Shown here: in pieces, positions 1-8,626 of the stretch
How the letters are laid out: every line of letters begins with the position of its first letter
Position numbering within the stretch: the first letter of the stretch is position 1
Source: Vulcanimicrobiota bacterium
GTDB taxonomy: Bacteria; Vulcanimicrobiota; Vulcanimicrobiia; Vulcanimicrobiales; Vulcanimicrobiaceae
Length of the DNA stretch: 64,000 nucleotides
Assembly: GCA_027307235.1 (NCBI GenBank)
Contig: DAHUXH010000012.1
Coordinates: 186,001 to 250,000 of the forward strand
Direction: 5' to 3'
Program-made: the position numbers and the translations under genes
Notes under the pieces: generated by a model
Seen by the model: only the letters and a program-made list of their open reading frames with translations
The model's database searches: none
Told to the model about the DNA's origin: nothing

Positions 1-196
1 CCATCGCACCGATCTGCGCGTCGGTGGGACGCATGCCGGGCGCGATCTCAGTCTCCACGGGCGAGAAGTTGTCGCTCATCGCGGCGCGTGTGAATTGATC
101 GGCCAGCGACTCGTAATGATTCTCGAATGAGCACGCGGCGAGTGCGAGCGATGCCGCGAGCGCGGTGAGCGCGGTGAGCGCGAGACGGTAGTTCAT
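1..196 (-). CDS. Lipoprotein, N-terminal part only (cut by window edge)
   Basis: The visible 65 codons begin MNYRLALTALTALAASLA and continue to a lipobox LAAC, so the product should be exported and lipid-anchored at Cys22. The mature part is hydrophilic and I do not recognise a family. The ATG overlaps the stop of prfC (ATGA), so the two are translationally coupled and this is the last visible gene of the leftward block. The rest lies outside the window. Confidence 0.7.
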   Translation of the reverse strand, partial: MNYRLALTALTALAASLALAACSFENHYESLADQFTRAAMSDNFSPVETEIAPGMRPTDAQIGAM

Positions 197-1815
197 GATG
201 CGACGGTCTCCTCTGCATCGACGGCGGTACCTTCGACAAAGCCGACGGCCGGGTTCCATTCCCGCGCGAGGCGCAGGCTCCATTCGCTTTCGAAAAGCAC
301 GACCGGCCGGCCGCTCCAGTCTTCGACGAGCTTGGCATTCGACGGCAGTTGCATGCGGGCAGCGGCATCGGAGTCGAGCTGCACGCGGCACGCCAGCGAA
401 TAGGGCAACGCGGTGAAATGCGTCTTGACGTTGTACTCCGACTCCAAGCGATACTTCACCACTTCGAACTGCAGCGCGCCGACCGCGGCCAGTATCGGCT
501 CGGTGCGCGGCGATCCGAACGGATACATCACTTGGATCGCCCCCTCTTCACGCAACTGCTCGATGCCCTTTCCGAACGACTTGTAGCTCGAAGTGTCGAT
601 ACTCCGAACGCTCGCGAAATGTTCCGGCGCGAACGGGGGGATGGGATCGAAGCGCACGAGCGCACCTTCGCACAGCGTGTCGCCGATCGCGAACACGCCG
701 GGATTCGCCAAGCCGACCACGTCGCCCGCGAACGCCGTCTCCAGCGATTCGCGCTCGTCCGCGAAGAGGCGCATCCCGCGCGACAAGCGCACCTCTTTGC
801 CGGTGCGAGCGTTGCGTACCACCATGTCGCGCTCGAACTTCCCCGAGCAGACGCGCACGAACGCGATCCGGTCGCGGTGGCGGGGGTCCATGTTCGCCTG
901 CACTTTGAAGACGAACCCGGTGAAGCGCTCGTCGTCGGGCGCAACCTCGCCGTGCGCGGCGCGACGTGCATGCGGCGACGGAGCCAACGTCACAAAACGA
1001 TCGAGGAAGAGCTGCACGCCGAAGTTCGTCCCGGCACTGCCGAAGAACACCGGCGACACGTCGCCGCGCAGCATCGCATCGCGATTGAAGTCCGCCCCCG
1101 CGCCGTCGAGTAATTCGATGCCGTCGATGAACTGCCGGTAGGTTTGGTCATCGACCAGTTCGCGCAACTGCGGATCGCGTGCATCGGCCGTCTGCACGGC
1201 CGCACGCTTGCTGCCGTGAGCCGAACGCTCGAACAAGTGCAACTCGCGCGTCTGGCGGTCGTAGACGCCTTTGAACGTTTCGCCGTTCCCAAGCGGCCAA
1301 TTCATCGGATAGACACCGATGCCGAGTACGTTCTCCAATTCGTCGAGCAGTTCGAGCGGATCGCGGCTGGGGCGATCCATCTTGTTGATGAACGTGAACA
1401 GCGGCAAGCGCCGCGCACGGCAGATCGCAAACAACTTTTTCGTCTGCGGCTCGACGCCCTTGGCGGCATCGATCAGCATGACCGCGGCATCGGCCGCAAG
1501 CAGCGTGCGATACGTATCCTCGCCGAAGTCTTGGTGGCCGGGTGTGTCGAGCAGGTTGACGACGAAGCTCTCGCCGCCGGAGATCGCGTAAGGAAACTGC
1601 AAGACCGTCGAGGTGATCGAGATGCCGCGTTCGCGTTCGAGCGCCATCCAATCGCTGGTCGCTTGGCGCTGGCGCTTGCGCGCCGACACTTGACCCGCGA
1701 CTTGAATCGCACCGCCGTACAACAGCAGTTTTTCCGTGAGGGTGGTCTTGCCGGCGTCGGGATGCGAGATGATCGCGAACGTCCGGCGCTTGCGAACTTC
1801 GGGCGTGATGCTCAT
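193..1815 (-). CDS. prfC: Peptide chain release factor 3 (RF3)
   Basis: A 540-residue translational GTPase that recycles RF1/RF2 from the ribosome after peptide release. The G1 motif SHPDAGKTTLTEKLL lies near residue 18, the G3 motif DTPGHQDFGEDTYR near residue 90 and NKMDR near residue 145. The 'ERERGISITS' switch and the C-terminal RF3 domain ('VMYPFGSPRTEPILAAVGALQFEV') distinguish it from EF-G and TypA. Length matches the family (about 530). It starts at ATG 1815, 6 bases after the upstream gene, and its stop overlaps the following lipoprotein gene. Confidence 0.96.
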   Translation of the reverse strand: MSITPEVRKRRTFAIISHPDAGKTTLTEKLLLYGGAIQVAGQVSARKRQRQATSDWMALERERGISITSTVLQFPYAISGGESFVVNLLDTPGHQDFGEDTYRTLLAADAAVMLIDAAKGVEPQTKKLFAICRARRLPLFTFINKMDRPSRDPLELLDELENVLGIGVYPMNWPLGNGETFKGVYDRQTRELHLFERSAHGSKRAAVQTADARDPQLRELVDDQTYRQFIDGIELLDGAGADFNRDAMLRGDVSPVFFGSAGTNFGVQLFLDRFVTLAPSPHARRAAHGEVAPDDERFTGFVFKVQANMDPRHRDRIAFVRVCSGKFERDMVVRNARTGKEVRLSRGMRLFADERESLETAFAGDVVGLANPGVFAIGDTLCEGALVRFDPIPPFAPEHFASVRSIDTSSYKSFGKGIEQLREEGAIQVMYPFGSPRTEPILAAVGALQFEVVKYRLESEYNVKTHFTALPYSLACRVQLDSDAAARMQLPSNAKLVEDWSGRPVVLFESEWSLRLAREWNPAVGFVEGTAVDAEETVAS

Positions 1816-1821
1816 GCTAGG

Positions 1822-2310
1822 TTAGAAGATCTTCGCTGCGGCATAGCTGCGCAACTGCGCGCCGCTCGCGTCGACGCGCAGCAAGAACAGCCGGTCGGAC
1901 GAGCGATAGAGCCGCGAGACGGGCGGAATGTGAAACCGATCGCGGCCGCGAGCGACGTCGACGGTGTCACCGTGCACCATGATCGTGCAGGCGCCATAGC
2001 GCAACGCCGCGCCGTCGGGAACCGCGACTGCGCCGGACGCCACGTGAGCGCGCACGTAGCTCAACGGTCCGCGCGAGACCAGCTTCTGCTCCAAGCAATC
2101 CGGAACCGCGGAGAGCGCCCAGGGCGCGACACCGACGAACGGACGGCCGCTCGGCGCATTGCTGCTGCGCTCGTCGATCGCTTTGGGCGCAGCGCTTCCC
2201 GGCACCGACGCGAGCTTGATGTCGCCGAGCGAAAATCGCCCTTCCAGAGCGGCCGCGATCATCACCACCCCGACGACAATGATCGTCGCGAGCACCACCC
2301 AACGAATCAT
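1822..2310 (-). CDS. Single-pass membrane protein of unknown function
   Basis: A 162-residue protein. Residues 2-21 (IRWVVLATIIVVGVVMIAAA) form one N-terminal membrane anchor, followed by about 140 residues probably outside the cytoplasm. No motif or family is recognised. It sits 7 bases after the GH130-like gene and 6 bases before prfC, so all are probably cotranscribed, but the neighbours do not suggest a function. Confidence 0.75.
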   Translation of the reverse strand: MIRWVVLATIIVVGVVMIAAALEGRFSLGDIKLASVPGSAAPKAIDERSSNAPSGRPFVGVAPWALSAVPDCLEQKLVSRGPLSYVRAHVASGAVAVPDGAALRYGACTIMVHGDTVDVARGRDRFHIPPVSRLYRSSDRLFLLRVDASGAQLRSYAAAKIF

Positions 2311-2317
2311 GCGAACA

Positions 2318-3379
2318 TCAGATGAGCGTCATGCGGACGGCACCCACGGCATAATCGGCCATGCCGTAATAGATGTCGAACGTGCGCGCGCCCAAGTCCG
2401 GACGCGGATCGATACCGGTGGGAAAGACCACGTTGTCGACGATGCCGGTGCGTTCTTCCGCGGTCTCGGGTCTTAAGACCGGCTGCGGCGAGCGATAGAT
2501 CACGCGATGCGGCTCATGCCGATCGTGCACGACGATCCCCGCGCTGTACTGGAAGCCGGGCCGCCCCCCGTCCAGCGCTACGGCGTCGACTGCATGGAAG
2601 ACCGACATCCAGCCTTCGTCGATCAGAACCGGCGGCGTTCCGGCGCCGAGTTTGATCGAGCCCCAGCGGTCGTCGGGCGAGAGCACTTGCACGCTCTCAC
2701 CGACCTCGAGCAGTTTCGTGATGTCGTCGCGTACCCCGGCGAGCGGAATGTATCCGATGCGAATCGATTCGCGATCTTCAAACGGCATTCGCTCGATCAT
2801 GAGCGTCGCCGCCCGGCCGTCGACCGCCGACAGATGCAACATCGGACGATGATAAAACGCGAGCGATTCGACGCCGTTCGGCGAGAGCACCGGCTCGGGA
2901 AAGAACGCCGCATCTTTGTCGTCGTCGCGATTCATTCCGGGATGCTCGAACCGCAGCAACCCTAAGCGCTCCCACGACAAACCGTCGTTCGAAAGTGCGA
3001 TCGCGATGCGCGGTCCTTGCGGGCCGAACGCGGTGTAGGCCATCACGTACTTGCCGATCGCACCGACGTAGGTCACGCGCGGATCTTCGCACCCGTACCC
3101 GGGCTGCGGACGGAGTTCGTATGGTGCATCGGGCTGCAATGCGAAGCCGTCGCGACCGATCGAAAATCCGCCGGCGTTCTCGCGAACGCGCATGATACCG
3201 ACGCGCGATATGTTTCCCTCCGCGACGCAGCGCGGATACAACAGCAGATCGCCGGCGTGCGTTCTCGCGCACGCCGGATTCAGCACGCCTTCCGCTTCGG
3301 AAGCATCGCCGTTGGGCGTCAGCACCACGCCGCGCCGTTCCATGCGAACGTCCAGCCGTTCGAAACTCGTTGTCGTCAT
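2318..3379 (-). CDS. GH130-like glycoside phosphorylase/hydrolase
   Basis: A 353-residue protein resembling glycoside hydrolase family 130, five-bladed propeller enzymes that phosphorolyse or hydrolyse beta-mannosides. Blade-like repeats are visible (GIMRVRENAGGFSIGRDG; IAIALSNDGLSWERLGLL), together with the GH130-type signature CEDPRVTYVG near residue 97, whose Asp/Arg contact sugar and phosphate in the family. There is no signal peptide, so it is cytoplasmic. It is the first gene of the leftward block and does not touch the amino-sugar genes further right. Substrate cannot be read from sequence. Confidence 0.75.
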   Translation of the reverse strand: MTTTSFERLDVRMERRGVVLTPNGDASEAEGVLNPACARTHAGDLLLYPRCVAEGNISRVGIMRVRENAGGFSIGRDGFALQPDAPYELRPQPGYGCEDPRVTYVGAIGKYVMAYTAFGPQGPRIAIALSNDGLSWERLGLLRFEHPGMNRDDDKDAAFFPEPVLSPNGVESLAFYHRPMLHLSAVDGRAATLMIERMPFEDRESIRIGYIPLAGVRDDITKLLEVGESVQVLSPDDRWGSIKLGAGTPPVLIDEGWMSVFHAVDAVALDGGRPGFQYSAGIVVHDRHEPHRVIYRSPQPVLRPETAEERTGIVDNVVFPTGIDPRPDLGARTFDIYYGMADYAVGAVRMTLI

Positions 3380-3434
3380 GTCAGCCGTTCACAATTATCG
3401 TCTGCATGTCCATTATGCTTAGGAAGGTGCTTGC

Positions 3435-3866
3435 TTACGGCAGCGCCGTGCTGGCGATGGGCTCATTGCTTGGGGTGACGACTTGGACCCGAATGCCTCG
3501 CGCATATTCATTGTTGGGCAGTACCCAGACGGTGAACGTGCGATACGTGCCGGTCGGCTCGCCGCCGTCGGGCGGGGCTTGCTCGAAGGCCACCAGGCGT
3601 ACTCCGCCGATTCCCGGCCCGATCGATTCGACGATCTGCCGATAGCCCGAGCGGTCGTGGGGGCCCATCAGCAGCACCACCGCGAACTCCCGGCGAAACC
3701 TCAGCGGAAGCTTGATTCCCAGGCGTTCGAGCTGCTCTTCGCTGCGCGCGACGACCACCTGGTTGCTGCCCAGGACGCCGGTGATGCCGGTGGCGTACGT
3801 CCGGACCCGAACCTCCCGGCACCCGGCAAGCAGGACAAGCACAGCGAGCGCCCACCAACGTTTCAC
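3435..3866 (-). CDS. Small lipoprotein of unknown function
   Basis: The open frame extends upstream, but the likely start is GTG 3866: it follows a G-rich Shine-Dalgarno-like run and gives a clear lipoprotein signal, VKRWWALAVLVLLAGC. The product is then 143 residues. The mature part (VVLLMGPHDRSGYRQIVESIG; TGTYRTFTVWVLP) looks like a compact beta-rich domain, possibly of the PrcB/protease-complex-subunit type, which I cannot confirm. It is divergent from the secreted gene at 3967. Confidence 0.7.
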   Translation of the reverse strand: MKRWWALAVLVLLAGCREVRVRTYATGITGVLGSNQVVVARSEEQLERLGIKLPLRFRREFAVVLLMGPHDRSGYRQIVESIGPGIGGVRLVAFEQAPPDGGEPTGTYRTFTVWVLPNNEYARGIRVQVVTPSNEPIASTALP

Positions 3867-3900
3867 GCCCCCCGTTTCGCCGACGTTCGGGCACCCCCCG

Positions 3901-3929
3901 TTGTCAAAGGTGTCCGGCGGGTGCATTCT
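3901..3929 (+). promoter_or_regulatory. Sigma-70-type promoter for the tandem secreted proteins
   Basis: TTGTCA (3901-3906), a 17-base spacer and CATTCT (3924-3929) lie about 40 bases before the ATG at 3967. Hexamers and spacing fit a housekeeping promoter. A GAAGGG ribosome-binding-like stretch follows at about 3950. Confidence 0.5.
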
Positions 3930-3966
3930 AAAGAGAGATTCATCTTCGCAGAAGGGCTGAACGAAC

Positions 3967-4716
3967 ATGCTGCCCACCCTCGTATTTCTCGGAGCCTTGA
4001 TCGCGCCGGCACCGCCGCCGACGCCGGCCCCCGCAGCGACGCCGCTGAAGACGATCGCGCATTTGCGCGCGACTCCGGTGTGCACCGCGCTCGGAAAACA
4101 CGCCAACGACGCCATCACCAACACCGTGCGCAACGACGAGATCATCGCGCAATCGATCGGATCGATGCGCAGTGCCGATTTGAGGGTGGACAACGCGGTG
4201 GCGCGCCGCGGCGACGAACAATACCTGGTGAAGCTCCTCCAACAGCTCGGGAACGGCGCGCACGACGGATTGCAGAACGTCGTCGCATTGCGCGCTCTGG
4301 CCGACAAGGTCACCGACCCCGATCAGAAGGCCGCCTTGCTGGCGTTTGCCAATTCGCTCGGCGGCGCGCTCGCGCTACAGCAAAAATCAGCGCACGACAT
4401 CGCGATCACGCTGGCGCGGATCGACACCGAGAACACGCTGCGTGCCGGCGACTTGGTCGCGAGCGACATCAACCATACGGTTCCGGGAGAACCCAGTTTC
4501 GAGGTCGGAACCGATCGCATGGTCTACGGCAACATGCCGCACGTTCGGCCCCCCTCCTACGACGATCCGACGATCGACACGTGGGCCGATCCGTTCCAGG
4601 CTGCCACAGCATTGGCGCGGGAGACCGCCGATCATGTTCAGAGCCAGCAGCAAGCCATCGGCGAGAACGAGGCCACCGCAGCCGAGCACGTCGTCGGCGC
4701 CGTCGCGGGCTGCTAG
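3967..4716 (+). CDS. Secreted protein, paralogue 1 of a tandem pair
   Basis: A 249-residue exported protein: a hydrophobic signal (MLPTLVFLGALIAPA), a Pro/Ala/Thr linker (PPPTPAPAATP) and a mostly helical mature domain. That domain begins LKTIAHLRATPVCTALGKHANDAI and ends in Gly-Cys (AVAGC). Two cysteines, one near the mature start and one at the extreme C terminus, are shared with the next gene and might pair in a disulphide. No known family is recognised. A promoter lies upstream and the stop is 5 bases before its paralogue's GTG. Confidence 0.8.
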   Translation: MLPTLVFLGALIAPAPPPTPAPAATPLKTIAHLRATPVCTALGKHANDAITNTVRNDEIIAQSIGSMRSADLRVDNAVARRGDEQYLVKLLQQLGNGAHDGLQNVVALRALADKVTDPDQKAALLAFANSLGGALALQQKSAHDIAITLARIDTENTLRAGDLVASDINHTVPGEPSFEVGTDRMVYGNMPHVRPPSYDDPTIDTWADPFQAATALARETADHVQSQQQAIGENEATAAEHVVGAVAGC

Positions 4717-4721
4717 CGTCC

Positions 4722-5486
4722 GTGCTGCCGGTGCTCCTGGCGTTGACGATGCTGGCGGCGGCACCGGAGCCGACGCCAACGCCGGCACCGCTCGCGCCGG
4801 TCATCCTCGCGACACCGACGCCGGCACCGCAAGCGCAAGGACTCAAGACGATCGCACACATTCGCACCACCGCGCTCTGCTCGGCCTTTCGCGATCATGC
4901 GAACAACGCCATCGTCGATCTTACCGATGACGATGCGGCACTGACGCGCGCGATCGGCGCGCTGCGCACGGCCGATTTTCGCGAGACCAATCTCGCCAAA
5001 CGATTCTCCGGCGAGCAGACGCTCAACGCGCTCGAACTCCAACTCGGTGACAGCGCGCACGGCGGACTCAAAGACGTCGACGCGCTGCGCGCGCTCGCCG
5101 CGCACGCACAGGATTCCGCTCAGAAGCGCGAGCTGCTCGCCTTCGCCGATGCGCTGGCCGGGGCGCTCGGCCGTCAACAGAAGATCGCAAGTGACGTCGG
5201 CGTCTTCTTGAACCGGCTGACCCTCGCCGACTCCATGCGCGAAGACCGGGAAAGCGAACTGGGCGTGGCCGCCAGCACCGTGCCCAGCCTGGACGATCTC
5301 CTGCCGTCTTCCGACGGCGTGACCAGCGCGCTGCGCAGCATCTACGGGTCGTCGGCACCGTCATACACGGCGGCGGCCGACGCGGGGCCGGCGGTCGCCG
5401 ATGAGTTCGCACGCCGCGTCCCGCTCATCCAGGCCGATGAGCAGGCTGCGGCCGTTCATATCCCCGGCGCGATTGCCGGATGCTAA
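4722..5486 (+). CDS. Secreted protein, paralogue 2 of a tandem pair
   Basis: The GTG at 4722 gives a signal peptide (MLPVLLALTMLAAA) and a 254-residue product close to its neighbour in length and layout: Pro/Thr linker (PEPTPTPAPLAPV), then LKTIAHIRTTALCSAFRDHANNAI, ending AIAGC. Several blocks align with paralogue 1 (GLKDVDALRALA versus GLQNVVALRALA; LLAFADALAGALGRQQK versus LLAFANSLGGALALQQK). This indicates a tandem duplication that has since diverged. The long open frame reaching back to 3483 is antisense and out-of-frame shadow. Function unknown. Confidence 0.78.
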   Translation: MLPVLLALTMLAAAPEPTPTPAPLAPVILATPTPAPQAQGLKTIAHIRTTALCSAFRDHANNAIVDLTDDDAALTRAIGALRTADFRETNLAKRFSGEQTLNALELQLGDSAHGGLKDVDALRALAAHAQDSAQKRELLAFADALAGALGRQQKIASDVGVFLNRLTLADSMREDRESELGVAASTVPSLDDLLPSSDGVTSALRSIYGSSAPSYTAAADAGPAVADEFARRVPLIQADEQAAAVHIPGAIAGC

Positions 5487-5536
5487 GACGCCTGTCGTTG
5501 GCGGCGCGCACGAACGAGGGATAGACTAAGAGCCTC

Positions 5537-6445
5537 GTGTTATCGCTGCGCAACCTGGCCTTGGTCGCGAGTGCCGTGGCCTACGGTGCCGTCATGCTCG
5601 GCAGTTGGACCCGGATCAACGGGGCGGGGATGACCTGTCCCGACTGGCCGCTTTGCCATGGACAGCTCGTTCCGTCGATGGCCGACGGAACGGTCTGGGA
5701 ATGGTCGCACCGTCTGCTCGCGTTCTGCGTGACGCCGCTCGTGCTCGGGGTCTTGCTCGTGGCCTGGCGCCGGCGCAGCGCCCCCGGCATGCTCGCGGCC
5801 GGAGGCGCCATTGTGGCGCTCTTCCTCACGCAGGTGCTGCTCGGCGCGGCGACCGTCCATCTGGGCAACAGCCCCATCTCGGTGGTGCTGCACTGGGGCA
5901 CGGCCATGGCTTTCATCGCGGCGCTGGTCTCGCTCGCGATCCTCACCGACGCCGGGCACCGCCGGACGCGCCTCACGAACCAGACTTCGCGGTGCGTCGT
6001 CACCGCGCTCGGCGCCACCGCGACGATTGCGTTCGTGACCATGTGCATCGGCGCATACGTGAGTTCCAGCGGCGCCGGGCTGGCCTGCCTCTCGATACCG
6101 ACGTGCGCCGGCACTATCGTGGTGTACTCGGACGGTCAACTCGTGCAGATGATTCACCGCATCGTCGCCGCGCTCACCCTGGTCGGCGGCGCGGCATCGG
6201 CCACACTAGTCTTCGTGCTTCCCTCGAGCGTGCGCGTGCGCGCCATCGCGCTCACCGGGCTCGGGCTGATCTTCATTCAGGTGCTCCTCGGTCTGCTCAA
6301 CGTCGCTCTGCGGCTGCCGATGGATCTGCGTGAGGCGCATGCCGCCAATGCCGCCCTCGTCTTTCTCGCGTATGTGGCAGCCACGCTCTTCGCCTTCATC
6401 GACACATCGGAACCGGCGCGCCGGACGGCGGTCTCGCTTCGATGA
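5537..6445 (+). CDS. ctaA: Haem A synthase
   Basis: A 302-residue polytopic membrane protein of the CtaA/COX15 family, which oxidises the C8 methyl of haem O to make haem A for aa3-type oxidases. The family N-terminal region is visible (GSWTRINGAGMTCPDWPLCHG), with a second pseudo-symmetric copy (GAYVSSSGAGLACLSIPTCAG) and the haem-ligand histidines in EWSHR and MIHR. There are about eight membrane helices. It starts at GTG 5537 and its stop overlaps the ATG of ctaB, so haem O and haem A synthesis are coupled, upstream of the convergent coxBAC genes. Confidence 0.95.
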   Translation: MLSLRNLALVASAVAYGAVMLGSWTRINGAGMTCPDWPLCHGQLVPSMADGTVWEWSHRLLAFCVTPLVLGVLLVAWRRRSAPGMLAAGGAIVALFLTQVLLGAATVHLGNSPISVVLHWGTAMAFIAALVSLAILTDAGHRRTRLTNQTSRCVVTALGATATIAFVTMCIGAYVSSSGAGLACLSIPTCAGTIVVYSDGQLVQMIHRIVAALTLVGGAASATLVFVLPSSVRVRAIALTGLGLIFIQVLLGLLNVALRLPMDLREAHAANAALVFLAYVAATLFAFIDTSEPARRTAVSLR

Positions 6446-7305
6446 GCGCGCGCTTCCGCGATTATTTCGAACTGTGCAAGCCGCGCATCATCGTGCTGCT
6501 GCTGATCACTACCGCGGCAGCGATGGTGATGGCGCAACGCGGCATTCCGCCGCTGCTGCTCACGCTCTGGACGCTGCTCGGCGGCGCGCTCGCGTCGGCA
6601 TCGGCCGGCGCGCTCAACTGCGTCTACGATGCCGACATCGACGCCGTCATGCGGCGCACGATGCATCGCCCGATTCCGCAAGGGCGCATCACGGTGGTGA
6701 ACGCCACCGTCTTCGCGATCGCGCTCGGCGTCGCATCGTTTGCGATCCTGTACCTTCTCGTCAATCCGCTGGCCGCGTGGCTCGCGATGGCAGGCAACGT
6801 CTACTACGTCGGCATCTACACGATGTGGCTCAAGCGCCTTACTCCGATCAACATCGTCATCGGCGGCGCCGCCGGCGCCGTGCCGCCGCTGGTCGGTTGG
6901 GCGGCGGTGACGCATCAGATCGGTGCGCCCGCGCTCGGTCTCTTCGCGCTGATCTTCTTGTGGACGCCGCCGCATTTCTGGGCACTGGCGTTGACGACCG
7001 AGACCGACTACGACAAAGCCAAAGTTCCGATGCTGCCCAACGTCAGCGGAGAAGAACGCACCAAGCGCGAGATCGTCTACTATAGCGCGCTGCTCGTCAT
7101 CGCCTCGCTCGCACTCTTCCCGCTGCACGTCATGGGCGCGCTGTATTTTGCGGCCGCGGCGTTGCTGGGTGCGAAGTTCATGGTCGACGCGTTTCGCACG
7201 TGGCGCGACCCGTCGAAGGTGTCGGCGCGCGCGCTGTTCCGTTTCTCGCTGTTGTATCTCGCGCTGATGTGCGCGGTCATGGTCATCGACCGGATTGTCG
7301 CCTAA
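6442..7305 (+). CDS. ctaB: Haem O synthase (protohaem IX farnesyltransferase)
   Basis: A 287-residue UbiA-superfamily membrane enzyme that farnesylates haem B to haem O. The first prenyl-diphosphate site is NCVYDADIDAVMRRTMHRP near residue 55, and the second region is ALTTETDYDKAKVPMLPNV. About eight or nine membrane helices are seen. It begins with ATG inside the ctaA stop (4-base overlap). Its product feeds CtaA for the caa3 oxidase encoded at 12-16 kb. Confidence 0.95.
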   Translation: MSARFRDYFELCKPRIIVLLLITTAAAMVMAQRGIPPLLLTLWTLLGGALASASAGALNCVYDADIDAVMRRTMHRPIPQGRITVVNATVFAIALGVASFAILYLLVNPLAAWLAMAGNVYYVGIYTMWLKRLTPINIVIGGAAGAVPPLVGWAAVTHQIGAPALGLFALIFLWTPPHFWALALTTETDYDKAKVPMLPNVSGEERTKREIVYYSALLVIASLALFPLHVMGALYFAAAALLGAKFMVDAFRTWRDPSKVSARALFRFSLLYLALMCAVMVIDRIVA

Positions 7306-8626
7306 CACGTCCCTGCGCAACACCCCGCTGCTCGTCACGCTGGCACTCGGCGTGTTCGCTGGCGCGCTCGATCTGGGCGTGCTGTCGCCAGCGCTTCCCG
7401 CGATCGGCAGCCAGTTCGCGGTTGGAACCGGCGATCTCGCGTGGATTTACACGCTCTATCTTCTCGCGACGGTCGCCAGCATCGCGGTGGCGAGCACGCT
7501 CGCCGATCGGTACGGCCGGCGTCCGGTCTACTTGGGCTGTCTCGCGCTCTTCGCGCTCGGCAGCGTCATCGCGATCATCGCCCCCAACTACGGCATCTTC
7601 TTGCTCGCGCGCACGCTGCAGGCACTCGGCGCCGGCGGCATCTTCCCGGTTGCCACCGCGGCGATCGGCGACGTGGTGCCGGCCGAGCGGCGCGGCGCGG
7701 CGCTCGGAATGGTCGCCGCGACCTGGGGATTGGCCGCAATCGTCGGTCCGCTCGTCGGCGGCGTCGTCACGCACGCAATCTCCTGGCGATGGATCTTCGC
7801 GGCAAACGTTCCGCTCGCGGCATTCGTCGGCGTGCGCGCGCTGCGCGACGTTCCGCTGACCGCACCACACACGCGCGGGCCGCTCGACGTCGGCGGCTTG
7901 ACGCTGCTGGTCGCCGGGCTGCTCGGCATGATGTACGGCATGGTCGACGCGCACGTCGTTCCGCTGGTCACCGGCGCACTGGTGCTCGGTGCGTTTGCAT
8001 TCTGGCAGCGGCATGCGCTGGCACCGATCGTTCCTCCGCGGCTGTTCACTTCGCGCCAGCTCACCACCACCTACGTGCTCGAACTGCTGATCGGCATGCT
8101 CGAAGGCGCGCTCTTCTTTATTCCCACCGTGCTCGTCAACACGCTCGGCATTTCGTTTGCGCTGGCGGGAGCGATCGCGGCCATCGGCGCGATCGCCTTC
8201 GTCGCCGTCATCCCGGTCTCGGGCCGTCTGCTGGATCGCATCGGGAGCCGCGACGTACTGCTCGGCGGCACACTGCTCGCAGAAATCGGCCTGGCCGCGT
8301 TCGCCTTGGGCTTTTCGTCGCTCGCACTTGCGATCGCCGCGATCGTGGTCGCGGGCATCGGTTTCGGCGCGCTGCTCGGCGCTCCGACACGCTATATCGT
8401 GACCAGCGAAGTTGACGAAGGCTCGCGCGCCACCGCAGTCGGCTTGCTCAGTCAATTCTTGATCGTCGGACAGATCGTCGGCGGTTCGCTCGCGGGCGGC
8501 ATCATGGCGCTTGCGACGAGCGAGATCGCCGGGTATCGCGACGCGTACCTCGCATTCGCCGCGGTTGCGCTCGGCGCACTCATCGTCACCACCTTTTTGA
8601 GACCCCGCCGTGCAGAGATCGCCTGA
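7295..8626 (+). CDS. MFS drug/solute exporter
   Basis: A 443-residue major facilitator superfamily protein with 12-14 membrane helices. Motif A (LADRYGRRPVY) follows helix 2 near residue 69, and GLAAIVGPLVGG resembles the motif C 'antiporter' signature, so export by proton antiport is likely. The best start is TTG 7295, overlapping the end of ctaB by 11 bases. No closer ATG or GTG keeps the first helix. The substrate cannot be inferred; the neighbouring ctaAB genes may be coincidental. Confidence 0.85.
   Translation: MSPNTSLRNTPLLVTLALGVFAGALDLGVLSPALPAIGSQFAVGTGDLAWIYTLYLLATVASIAVASTLADRYGRRPVYLGCLALFALGSVIAIIAPNYGIFLLARTLQALGAGGIFPVATAAIGDVVPAERRGAALGMVAATWGLAAIVGPLVGGVVTHAISWRWIFAANVPLAAFVGVRALRDVPLTAPHTRGPLDVGGLTLLVAGLLGMMYGMVDAHVVPLVTGALVLGAFAFWQRHALAPIVPPRLFTSRQLTTTYVLELLIGMLEGALFFIPTVLVNTLGISFALAGAIAAIGAIAFVAVIPVSGRLLDRIGSRDVLLGGTLLAEIGLAAFALGFSSLALAIAAIVVAGIGFGALLGAPTRYIVTSEVDEGSRATAVGLLSQFLIVGQIVGGSLAGGIMALATSEIAGYRDAYLAFAAVALGALIVTTFLRPRRAEIA

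Noticed and set aside
3483-4721. A long plus-strand frame running into the second secreted paralogue
   Set aside because: Arg/Ala-rich shadow of the lipoprotein and of paralogue 1; the signal peptide starts at 4722.
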